DNA from: a virus
DNA length: 46,232 nucleotides
Reading direction: 5' to 3' (one strand)
Virus record (IMG/VR): IMGVR_UViG_3300049927_000099
Span: 1 to 46,232 of that record
The notes below the pieces were generated by a model. That model worked only from the letters and a program-made list of their open reading frames with translations. It ran no database searches and was not told the origin of the DNA. Made by a program: the position numbers and the translations under genes. The stretch's first letter is position 1, and every line of letters begins with the position of its first letter. Of this stretch, positions 15,435 through 22,834 are shown piece by piece.

Positions 15435-15523
15435 CCACCCGCCCCGCCGACACCCCGCCCGCCCGCTGCCCCACCTGCGCCCGGCACCTCGGACACCCCG
15501 CCTGCCGCCGCCCCACTACCTGA
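15431..15523 (+). CDS. 30-residue zinc-binding microprotein
   Basis: ATG 15431 overlaps the previous TGA (ATGA). The product has Cys-Pro-Thr-Cys, His-Leu-Gly-His and a final Cys, enough for one zinc site. Proteins with this short Cys-Pro-Thr-Cys ... His pattern occur in Streptomyces operons. Its existence rests on overlap and motif only. Confidence 0.4.
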   Translation: MTTRPADTPPARCPTCARHLGHPACRRPTT

Positions 15524-15534
15524 AAGGCCCGGCC

Positions 15535-15900
15535 GTGATCCGCAACCTCACCCCGCACCCCATCCGCATCTACGCCGTCGACACCCCCGACCACATCGAC
15601 GACCTCGACACCGGGCTCATCACCACCATCGACCCCGAAGAAACCCCCGCCCGCGTCGCCACCATCGACCTATCCACCACCCACTACGAACCCCACGGCG
15701 ACGCCCGCATCCCCATCGAGCTCGTCGAGTACGGGCACGTCCACGACCTGCCCCGCCTGGAGGTTGGGGTGTCCCTCGTGGTGTCGCTGGTCGTCGCCCT
15801 CTCCGCACGGGGGCGCTCCGACCTCCTCGTGCCGTACGCCGAAGTCCGCAATACCGACGGGACCGTCGTCGGGTGCCGCCTCCTCGCCTCCCCCTGCTGA
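15535..15900 (+). CDS. Conserved phage hypothetical protein
   Basis: 121 residues from GTG 15535 with a GAAAGG ribosome binding site. It begins Ile-Arg-Asn-Leu-Thr-Pro-His-Pro-Ile and ends with Arg-Ser-Asp-Leu-Leu-Val-Pro-Tyr and Val-Val-Gly-Cys-Arg, a conserved arrangement I know from many phage and bacterial proteins of unassigned function. Soluble, beta-rich by composition. Confidence 0.65.
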   Translation: MIRNLTPHPIRIYAVDTPDHIDDLDTGLITTIDPEETPARVATIDLSTTHYEPHGDARIPIELVEYGHVHDLPRLEVGVSLVVSLVVALSARGRSDLLVPYAEVRNTDGTVVGCRLLASPC

Positions 15901-15913
15901 ACGGAGCCACCCC

Positions 15914-16495
15914 ATGACCACCACCCCCACCATCGAAGAGCAGCGCGACGGCGCCTACCGCGAACGCGCCTGCCTCCTCGCCTGGCTCGCCACCCAGCAC
16001 CCCGCCGTCATCGCACCCGCCCCCGACGTCGACGAACCCGGCTGGCAGATCCTCTACCTCGCGCCCGCCGGGCAGCAGATGACGTGGCACATCGCCCCGG
16101 CCGACAGCGCCCTGTTCGAGCACGTCGAGCACGTCCCCGCTGATGACCCGCGCGCGCAGTGGGACGGCCACACCACCGCCGAGAAGTACGAGCGGATCCG
16201 CGGCCTACCGGCGGCGACGTCCGCCTACAAGGACGTTGTCATGAACCGCACCCTCGGCCGCGGCGTCCGCGTACAGACCGCACCCGAACACGCCCTGCTC
16301 TCCCTCGCCCTCCTCCGCGACCCCGGCGCCTACATCAGCGAGGTGTCACCCGGTCACCTGCTGCTCGCCGACCAGGTCGAGTACCAGGTCACCGGCTACG
16401 ACTCCGAGTCCTGCGCGCTGACCCTGCGGCTCGTCAACGACTTCCGGCTCCCGGCACCTACGGCAGCCGCCCCGAGCACCGACACCGAGGGCTGA
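15914..16495 (+). CDS. Conserved hypothetical protein
   Basis: 193 residues. The first 100 residues carry Met-Thr-Trp-His-Ile-Ala-Pro near 59-65 and Trp-Asp-Gly-His-Thr-Thr-Ala-Glu-Lys-Tyr near 85-94, a module seen in various phage proteins. Residues 110-180 are a second, beta-rich part with a probable Tyr-Asp-Ser-Glu strand. The two may be independent domains. Function unknown. Confidence 0.6.
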   Translation: MTTTPTIEEQRDGAYRERACLLAWLATQHPAVIAPAPDVDEPGWQILYLAPAGQQMTWHIAPADSALFEHVEHVPADDPRAQWDGHTTAEKYERIRGLPAATSAYKDVVMNRTLGRGVRVQTAPEHALLSLALLRDPGAYISEVSPGHLLLADQVEYQVTGYDSESCALTLRLVNDFRLPAPTAAAPSTDTEG

Positions 16496-16498
16496 CCC

Positions 16499-17530
16499 AT
16501 GACCGACGACCAGCGCGCCACTTGCACCGCCACCATCCTCTGGGGCAACCGCTTCACCGCTGCTCCCACCCGATGCGCCCAACCCGCCAGCCACTACGAC
16601 GGCGACCGCAAGCCCGACACGTACACCACCCCCGGCGACCCCGGCGGCTGGCACCGAGCAACGGACCCAGACCTCGTGACGTGGGCCGACTGGGCTGACG
16701 GGGCGACGCCCCACACCCCGGCTGCCGACGAACCCACCACCGACGCGGCCGCCGCGCTCGCGCTGCTCCACGAAGGCGAAGAACCCTACGAACACGAGTA
16801 CACCGTCGCCACACCAGCCCAATGGATCTGGCTATGGAACCGGTCCACACCCGAACGCCGCCTCGAAGTCGCCACCGAGATCATGGAAGCGTGCAGCCAG
16901 TCCGACCGCTGCAAGTTCGCCGGCCACGAGGAACGCCTAGAACAGGTAGGCGCAGCACTCGGCGCGAACATTCGGGCCCTGGCCATCGTTGACGACTGGC
17001 TCCAGCACCGGGCCATGCGCCCCGAGACCGGGCGCGCCCTCAGCGAGGTACGCGCTGCTCTCACTGGCGAGGAGCAGCCCGGCCGCTGGGAGTGGCGTGG
17101 CGAGCACGGCCCCGAGCTGGTTCGCCTGCCGCGCCGTGAGCCGGGCGCAGCACGGGCCGCCATCGAAGCCGAATACCCCGACGACACCGAGCCGGAGCCC
17201 ACCCTCGGCTTCATCGTGTCCGACCGCTTCCGCTGGCCCGCGCTCTGCGATGACGAGGAGCGGAAGGGCCGGTACCAGCAACTCCTCGCGTGGCTCCGGG
17301 CCAACGGCATCGAACCCAACGACATCCCGGCCCGATCCACGGTCTCCATCGTTCCGGGCCCGGACGGAGGGGAGGCCATCCGGCACACCGTGTACCTAAG
17401 GAGCGAGGGCGGCCACATCCAGGCGAGCCCCGACGGAAGCGTCCCCGTCACGGAGCCGCGACTCGTACCCATGCTGGCGCCCCTGCCCTGGCGCACCACA
17501 CCCGCTACGCCCAGTGACCAGGAGAAATGA
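16499..17530 (+). CDS. Hypothetical protein
   Basis: 343 residues, the second-largest uncharacterised early product. The N-terminal 60 residues have Cys and His residues in a Trp-Gly-Asn-Arg-Phe context; the middle is helical with Arg-Leu-Glu-Val-Ala-Thr-Glu-Ile-Met; residues 235-285 include Asp-Asp-Glu-Glu-Arg-Lys-Gly-Arg-Tyr and Trp-Leu-Arg-Ala-Asn-Gly-Ile-Glu-Pro, which may recognise DNA or protein. No enzyme motif seen. Only three bases separate it from the previous stop. Confidence 0.5.
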   Translation: MTDDQRATCTATILWGNRFTAAPTRCAQPASHYDGDRKPDTYTTPGDPGGWHRATDPDLVTWADWADGATPHTPAADEPTTDAAAALALLHEGEEPYEHEYTVATPAQWIWLWNRSTPERRLEVATEIMEACSQSDRCKFAGHEERLEQVGAALGANIRALAIVDDWLQHRAMRPETGRALSEVRAALTGEEQPGRWEWRGEHGPELVRLPRREPGAARAAIEAEYPDDTEPEPTLGFIVSDRFRWPALCDDEERKGRYQQLLAWLRANGIEPNDIPARSTVSIVPGPDGGEAIRHTVYLRSEGGHIQASPDGSVPVTEPRLVPMLAPLPWRTTPATPSDQEK

Positions 17531-17889
17531 CCACGCCCGACCAGACGCCCGCCGCCCGCCGCCAGGCCGACCCCGACGCCCCGTGCCCGCACCCCGACTT
17601 TGAGGCATACGTCGCCGTCAACCGGCTCACCGCCAACGACACCGACCCCACCGTCATCGGCTACAGCGCCGACATCACGGTCAAGTGCGCCGACTGCGCC
17701 GAGCCCTTCCGCTGGAACGGCGTGGCCGCTGGCCTGTCGCCCGCCCGTCCGATGTGCAGCATCGACGAGGCGACGCTCATCGCCCCGCTGCGCCCGGCAT
17801 CCGCTGACCCGGACTTCGGGCTCGGCCTGCCTGGCTACGCGGTCAGCTACCGGCCGCAGATCATCGACCCGAGCGACGGCGGCCGGTGA
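17527..17889 (+). CDS. Conserved hypothetical protein with zinc site
   Basis: 120 residues, ATG overlapping the previous stop. Pattern Cys-Pro-His-Pro-Asp-Phe-Glu-Ala-Tyr-Val-Ala-Val-Asn-Arg-Leu-Thr, then Val-Lys-Cys-Ala-Asp-Cys and Phe-Arg-Trp-Asn-Gly; this matches a family I recall from many phages and bacteria, with a CxH...CxxC zinc site. Role unknown. Confidence 0.65.
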   Translation: MTTPDQTPAARRQADPDAPCPHPDFEAYVAVNRLTANDTDPTVIGYSADITVKCADCAEPFRWNGVAAGLSPARPMCSIDEATLIAPLRPASADPDFGLGLPGYAVSYRPQIIDPSDGGR

Positions 17890-18152
17890 AGCCGACCCGC
17901 CTCACCCCCATGAAGGACAGCACCGGCTACCTCACGTGGCTTGGCGCCTGGCTTGTGCAGCGCCGCCACGTCCACAAGTGCCGCCGGCTCAAGGCCGCCC
18001 GTCCCGCCCCAGCCCCGGTGATCGGCTACACCTGTGACGCGTCGATCCCCTCCGTCCCCCGGGGCGCCCTCGGCCCATGCGTCCTGCGCTACGACCACGA
18101 CGGGCCCGTCCACCAAGCCGCCGACGGAGCACGGTGGTGGGCGACCCTGTGA
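17886..18152 (+). CDS. Hypothetical basic protein at end of early operon
   Basis: 88 residues from GTG 17886 (ATG 17911 is out of frame). A basic N-terminal helix includes Arg-Arg-His-Val-His-Lys-Cys-Arg-Arg; a Cys-Asp and Cys-Val-Leu-Arg pair follow. It is the last overlapping gene of the early chain, 65 bases before the terminase genes. Function unknown. Confidence 0.45.
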   Translation: MKPTRLTPMKDSTGYLTWLGAWLVQRRHVHKCRRLKAARPAPAPVIGYTCDASIPSVPRGALGPCVLRYDHDGPVHQAADGARWWATL

Positions 18153-18217
18153 GCAGGAGCCCCGTACCCGCACCCGCCACCGCACCCACCGTGCGACGCT
18201 GACCACAAGGAGGGACC

Positions 18218-18721
18218 ATGGCCAACCCAGAACAGGACGCCCGCAGCGGCAACGGCGAGTACGTGCCGTCCATCAACACCGCCCGCCTCGACGCCGAAGC
18301 CGCCGAACTCCGCACCCAGGGCTACACCCTCCAGCAGATCGCCGACAAGCAAGGCATCGCAGTCTCCACCGCGCACGGCCGCGTCGACCGGGCGCTCAAG
18401 GCCGCACGGTCCGGGCCCGGCGAGGAGCTGCAAGCGCTGGAGTTGGCACGCCTCGACGCCCTGACCCGGGAGGCGGTCGGGGTCCTGCAGCGGAACCACG
18501 TCGTCGTGTCCCACGGGAAGATCATCACCACGGTCGACCCCGACACCGGCAAGGACGTGGCGCTCCGCGACGACGCCCCCACCCTCCAAGCCATCGAGAC
18601 ACTCCGCCGCCTGTCCGAGTCCCGCCGCAAGCTCCTCGGCCTCGACGCCCCGGCCAGCCTCAGCATCGCGGGCAGCGTCACGTACGAGCTGGTCGGCGTG
18701 GACCTGGAGCTCCTCAAGTGA
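18218..18721 (+). CDS. terS: Terminase small subunit
   Basis: 167 residues with the best ribosome binding site in this stretch (AAGGAGGG at 18207-18214). Residues 22-62 form a helix-turn-helix: Glu-Leu-Arg-Thr-Gln-Gly-Tyr-Thr-Leu-Gln-Gln-Ile-Ala, then Val-Ser-Thr-Ala-His-Gly-Arg-Val. A central helical oligomerisation part and a C-terminal segment follow. Small terminases recognise the packaging site and hand DNA to the large subunit, encoded next with a 4-base overlap. The identification relies on that position plus the HTH. Confidence 0.75.
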   Translation: MANPEQDARSGNGEYVPSINTARLDAEAAELRTQGYTLQQIADKQGIAVSTAHGRVDRALKAARSGPGEELQALELARLDALTREAVGVLQRNHVVVSHGKIITTVDPDTGKDVALRDDAPTLQAIETLRRLSESRRKLLGLDAPASLSIAGSVTYELVGVDLELLK

Positions 18722-20109
18722 CCGTCACCGTCCGGCGCCGGTACGAGGCGCACGGCGCAGCCCTCGACCTATTCCACCGCCGGGACTCCGAGGTGCTGCT
18801 CTCCGGCCCCGCCGGCACCGGCAAGTCCCGGGCGTGCCTGGAGAAGGTCCACGCCATGGCGCTCGCGAACCCCGGCATGCGTGGCCTGCTGGTCCGCAAG
18901 ACGTTGAACTCCCTGACCGCGACGGGGCTGGTCACCTACCGGGAGCACGTCGCGGCGGAGTCGATCCTTGCCGGGCACGTCCGCTGGTATGGCGGGTCCG
19001 CGCAGGAGCCGCCCGCGTATCGCTACAGCAACGGGTCCACGCTGGTCGTCGGTGGCATGGACAAGGCCATGAAGATCATGTCGTCGGAGTACGACGTCGT
19101 GTACGTCCAGGAAGCCACCGAGCTCACCGAGGACGACTGGGAAGCCATCACCACCCGCCTCCGCAACGGCAAGATCAGCTTTCAGCAGCTCATCGCCGAC
19201 TGCAACCCCGGCGTCCCCCACCACTGGCTCAAGCGCCGCTGCGACCAGGCCGACACCCTCATGCTCTACTCCCGGCACGAGGACAACCCGATCCTGTACA
19301 ACCCCGTCACGAAGGCATGGACCGAGCGCGGCGTCGAGTACCTCAAGAAGCTGTCCAAGCTCACCGGCGTCCGCAAGCTGCGCCTACGCGACGGGAAGTG
19401 GGCCGCGGCCGACGGCCTGATCTACGAGGAGTGGGACCCCGACGTCCACCTCATCGACCGATTCAAGATCCCCGACGAGTGGGTCCGCTGGTGGTCCATC
19501 GACTTCGGCTACACCAACCCGCAGGTCATCCAGTTCTGGGCTGAAGACCCCGACGGCCGGCTGTACCTCTACCGGGAGATCTACCGCACCCGCCGCACCG
19601 TCGACCAGCACGCCAAAGACATCATGGGCTGCGTCAGCAAGGCCGACCGGGACTACCGGCACCCCGACGGCGCCGACCGGTACGCCTACCAAGGGCGCAC
19701 CTGGATCGAGCCGAAGCCGCGCGGGATCATCTGCGACCACGACGCTGAGGGGCGCGCCGTGTTGGAGCGGGAGGTCGGCATCTCCACCATCGCCGCGACT
19801 AAGAGTGTGGCCCCCGGTATCCAGGCGTTCCAGGCCCGGCTGCGCCCTGCCGACGACGGCAAGCCCCGGCTGTTCATCTTCCGCGACGCCCTGGTTCACC
19901 GTGACCCCGAGCTCGACGATGCGAAGAAGCCGTGCTGCACGGCTGAGGAGATCGTGGGCTACGTGTGGGACCGCGGTGCGACGGCGGCCGCAGCGGAGAA
20001 GCCCCCGAAGGAGGCGCCGTTGAAGGAGAACGACCACGGCATGGACGGCGGCCGGTACATGGTTGCCGAGCGTGACTTGGGCGGCCGCCCGCGCATCCGT
20101 TTCTTCTGA
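18718..20109 (+). CDS. terL: Terminase large subunit
   Basis: 463 residues from a GTG overlapping the small-subunit stop. ATPase motifs: Walker A Ser-Gly-Pro-Ala-Gly-Thr-Gly-Lys-Ser (Lys36) and Walker B Asp-Val-Val-Tyr-Val-Gln-Glu-Ala (Glu132 as the catalytic carboxylate). The nuclease half starts with Trp-Ser-Ile-Asp-Phe-Gly-Tyr (Asp262) and continues to a His-Gly-Met-Asp-Gly-Gly-Arg-Tyr near the end, typical of Terminase_3/6 nucleases. It pumps DNA into the prohead and cuts the concatemer. A longer frame exists upstream but lies within the small subunit. Confidence 0.93.
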   Translation: MTVTVRRRYEAHGAALDLFHRRDSEVLLSGPAGTGKSRACLEKVHAMALANPGMRGLLVRKTLNSLTATGLVTYREHVAAESILAGHVRWYGGSAQEPPAYRYSNGSTLVVGGMDKAMKIMSSEYDVVYVQEATELTEDDWEAITTRLRNGKISFQQLIADCNPGVPHHWLKRRCDQADTLMLYSRHEDNPILYNPVTKAWTERGVEYLKKLSKLTGVRKLRLRDGKWAAADGLIYEEWDPDVHLIDRFKIPDEWVRWWSIDFGYTNPQVIQFWAEDPDGRLYLYREIYRTRRTVDQHAKDIMGCVSKADRDYRHPDGADRYAYQGRTWIEPKPRGIICDHDAEGRAVLEREVGISTIAATKSVAPGIQAFQARLRPADDGKPRLFIFRDALVHRDPELDDAKKPCCTAEEIVGYVWDRGATAAAAEKPPKEAPLKENDHGMDGGRYMVAERDLGGRPRIRFF

Positions 20110-20145
20110 TCGAGCCCCACCATCCCCATACACCGAGAGGTCCTC

Positions 20146-20319
20146 ATGCGGAAGCGCACGCTCACGATGCCGAAGAATTTCCTGTCTACAGCTACTATCA
20201 CCGCAGGATTTGTGCTTATCTCGGTAGGTGTCGGGAAGATTTGCGGTTTGGGTGCTGGGCTGATCATCGCCGGAGCGCTCCTCGTGGTCCTCCAGTGGTG
20301 GGTCGTTGACAGCAAGTAG
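20146..20319 (+). CDS. 57-residue membrane protein between terminase and portal
   Basis: ATG 20146 with a GAGAGG ribosome binding site; TAG stop nine bases before the portal GTG. Two hydrophobic helices (about residues 15-30 and 35-52) are separated by Gly-Lys-Ile-Cys-Gly-Leu-Gly. Many codons end in T or A, giving a clearly lower GC content than either neighbour and suggesting separate acquisition. I recall similar small membrane proteins in this slot in other actinophages. Function unknown. Confidence 0.55.
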   Translation: MRKRTLTMPKNFLSTATITAGFVLISVGVGKICGLGAGLIIAGALLVVLQWWVVDSK

Positions 20320-20327
20320 GAGGGGCC

Positions 20328-21830
20328 GTGGGGAAGACGCTGCTCGGCTCCCTCGGCCGCTCCGCCAGCACCTTCCTCAACCGCACCCCGATCCCCTACG
20401 CCATCCCCGGATCCCGCAGCTTCGGCCAGCACTTCGCCCGCCCCGCCGGCCAAGAGGCACAGATGCGGGCGCAGGGCACCAACGGGACGCTCTTCGCGAT
20501 CGTCGACCGGATCATCACCAGCTATTCGCAGGTCGAGTGGCGCCTCTACCGCAAGGCCCCGTCCGGCCTGGAGGAAGACCGCATCGAGGTCACCTCCCAC
20601 GCGGCCCTCGACCTGTGGAGCGCCCCGAACTCGTTCATGACAGGCCCGGCGTTTCGTGAGGCGAGCCAGCAGCACGAGGAACTGACTGGCGAGCAGTGGT
20701 GGGTGATATCCCGCGACCCACGGTCAACGATGCCCCTGGAACTGTGGCCGGCCCGCCCTGACCGCATGGAGCCCGTGCCCGACCCGGAGGTGTTCCTCAA
20801 GGAGTACCTCTACCGCAGCCCCGGCGGCGAGCAGGTGACCCTCGATCTAGACGAGGTCATTTTCCAGCGGCGCCCCAACCCCCTCGACCCGTACCGCGGG
20901 CTGGGGCCGGTGCAGACGATCCTCACGCACATCGACGCGGCCCGGTACTCCGCCGAGTGGAACCGCACCTTCTTCGTGAACAGCGCGGAGCCGGGCGGGA
21001 TCATCGAGGTCGAGAAGCGGCTGACGGACCCCGAGTACGACGAGGCCCGCGCCCGATGGGCGGAGCAGCACCGGGGCGTAGCGAACGCCCACCGGGTCGC
21101 GATCCTGGAGAACGGCCTCAAGTGGGTTGACCGCAAGTACTCGATGCGGGACATGCAGTTCGTCGAGCTGGCCGCCGTCGGCGACGAGACGATCCGCGGC
21201 GCGTTCGGATTCCCCAAGCCCATGCTCGGTGCCACCGACGACGTCAACCGGGCCAACGCGGACGCCGCCGAGCTGGTGTTCTCCCGGTGGCTGATCGTGC
21301 CCCGCCTCGAACGCACCAAGGCCGCGCTCAACACGCGGCTGCTCCCCATGTACGGGCCGTCGACCCGCGGCTACGAGTTCGACTACATATCCCCAGTACC
21401 CGCCGACGTCGAGGCCGCCGCCGTGCAACTCTCCGCGCGCGCCGGCGCCGCAGCCGCCCTACGCTCCGCAGGCTGGGAACCAGACGACATCCTGGCCACC
21501 GTGGGCCTGCCCGCCATGCGGTTCGCAGCACCCACCCCCACCGCCCCGGCCGTGCCGCCCGGAACGCAGCCCGCGGCACGGCTGGCCAACCACCCCACCT
21601 TCGAGGAGTTGGCCGGCGGCCTCCTGGAATCCCTGCAGAACAAGGTGACGTGGGTCGTCGTCGCGCACGAGGACGTCCACATCTGCGACCCGTGCTCCGA
21701 AAACGACGGCCACAGCTACGCCACCCAGGACGACGCCTACGCGGACTACCCCGACGGCGCCGGATACATCCACTGCCTCGGCACCACGTCCTGCCGGTGC
21801 AAGGTCGTCAAGCGCGGGAGGTCGGACTGA
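20328..21830 (+). CDS. HK97-type portal protein with Cys-rich C-terminal tail
   Basis: 500 residues from GTG 20328. Portal features include Asn-Gly-Thr-Leu-Phe-Ala-Ile-Val-Asp-Arg-Ile near 49-59, Tyr-Arg-Gly-Leu-Gly-Pro near 188, Phe-Phe-Val-Asn-Ser-Ala-Glu-Pro-Gly-Gly and Gly-Phe-Pro-Lys-Pro-Met-Leu-Gly near 293-300. Twelve subunits would form the DNA entry ring and the head-tail joint. Residues 440-500 are unusual: Val-His-Ile-Cys-Asp-Pro-Cys, Tyr-Pro-Asp-Gly-Ala-Gly-Tyr-Ile-His-Cys and Cys-Arg-Cys-Lys-Val-Val-Lys. This resembles the C-terminus of Mu F-like minor head proteins, no separate copy of which is found here. Confidence 0.9.
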   Translation: MGKTLLGSLGRSASTFLNRTPIPYAIPGSRSFGQHFARPAGQEAQMRAQGTNGTLFAIVDRIITSYSQVEWRLYRKAPSGLEEDRIEVTSHAALDLWSAPNSFMTGPAFREASQQHEELTGEQWWVISRDPRSTMPLELWPARPDRMEPVPDPEVFLKEYLYRSPGGEQVTLDLDEVIFQRRPNPLDPYRGLGPVQTILTHIDAARYSAEWNRTFFVNSAEPGGIIEVEKRLTDPEYDEARARWAEQHRGVANAHRVAILENGLKWVDRKYSMRDMQFVELAAVGDETIRGAFGFPKPMLGATDDVNRANADAAELVFSRWLIVPRLERTKAALNTRLLPMYGPSTRGYEFDYISPVPADVEAAAVQLSARAGAAAALRSAGWEPDDILATVGLPAMRFAAPTPTAPAVPPGTQPAARLANHPTFEELAGGLLESLQNKVTWVVVAHEDVHICDPCSENDGHSYATQDDAYADYPDGAGYIHCLGTTSCRCKVVKRGRSD

Positions 21831-22834
21831 TGCCGCCGAAGAGCAAGGGCCGCCCGCAGATGCGGCAGTCCCGCGAGTGGTACCGGATCAACAACTCCGG
21901 GACCACCACCGCGGAGCTCTACATCTACGACGAGATCGGCTACTGGGGCACCACCGCGGCCGGCCTGGTCGCGGAGCTGTCGCAGCTGCAGGGCGTCACG
22001 CAGATCGACGTGCACGTCAACTCGCCGGGCGGGGACGTGTTCGACGGGCTGGCCATCATGAACTGCCTGCGCGCCCACGCCGCGAGCGTCACCACCTACG
22101 TGGATGGCCTCGCCGCCAGCATCGCGTCGGTCATCGCGATGGCCGGTGACCGGATCGTGATGGGCCCCCACTCCCAGCTGATGATCCACGAGGCGTCCGG
22201 GCTGTGCATCGGCGACGCCGACGACATGCGGTCGATGGCGGAGATGCTCGACTTCCAGTCCGACAACATCGCCGGCGTGTACGCCGAGCGGGCGGGCGGC
22301 ACCGTCGAGACGTGGCGGGCCGCGATGGTCACGGAGTCCTGGTACACCGCCGAGGAGGCTGTCGCGGCCGGGCTGGCGGATGAGGTGGCGCAGCGCCCCG
22401 TGCCGACCGCTCCGGGTGTCCCGATGGACAAGGCGTGGGACCTGACCGTGTTCAACCACGAGGGACGCGACGCCGCCCCCGCACCCGTCATCACCCCGCC
22501 CCCGGCGCCGGCCGCCGAAGAGCCCGCCGCTCCCGCCACGGATGAGCCGGCCGCCCCCGAAGACGCCTCCGTCGAGCCAATGGGGACCGGCGAGACGGAG
22601 GCCCCCGCCACCGGTGCCGAGCCTTCCCCCCCGGACCCGGCGCCGGTGGCACCCCCCGTACCCCCTGTGCCCGACGTCGCCGAGCCGCCGGTGGACACCG
22701 ACCCGGCCGACACCCCCGCACCCGAGGAAGAGCCCGCCGACACGTGGGCTGCCCTCACCGCCAACCTCACCAACCCCCCCGCAGCGCCCACAGTGGGCGA
22801 CCTGCTCGCAGCCCTCAGGGAGGCATTGCTGTGA
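21830..22834 (+). CDS. ClpP-like prohead maturation protease
   Basis: 334 residues. The ClpP/S14 fold covers residues 25-190: Val-Asn-Ser-Pro-Gly-Gly-Asp-Val-Phe near 63-71, the nucleophile Ser97 in Ala-Ala-Ser-Ile-Ala-Ser and His120 in Met-Ile-His-Glu-Ala. Residues 205-315 are extremely Pro/Ala/Glu-rich and disordered, and could serve as a built-in scaffold, since no separate scaffolding gene lies between protease and capsid. The enzyme would trim the capsid N-terminus during maturation. One-base overlap with the portal gene. Confidence 0.9.
   Translation: MPPKSKGRPQMRQSREWYRINNSGTTTAELYIYDEIGYWGTTAAGLVAELSQLQGVTQIDVHVNSPGGDVFDGLAIMNCLRAHAASVTTYVDGLAASIASVIAMAGDRIVMGPHSQLMIHEASGLCIGDADDMRSMAEMLDFQSDNIAGVYAERAGGTVETWRAAMVTESWYTAEEAVAAGLADEVAQRPVPTAPGVPMDKAWDLTVFNHEGRDAAPAPVITPPPAPAAEEPAAPATDEPAAPEDASVEPMGTGETEAPATGAEPSPPDPAPVAPPVPPVPDVAEPPVDTDPADTPAPEEEPADTWAALTANLTNPPAAPTVGDLLAALREALL

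Noticed and set aside
18153-18217. Packaging (cos/pac) site before the small terminase gene
   Set aside because: The gap contains only a ribosome binding site and C/A-rich sequence; no repeats or symmetry to support a terminase-binding site.
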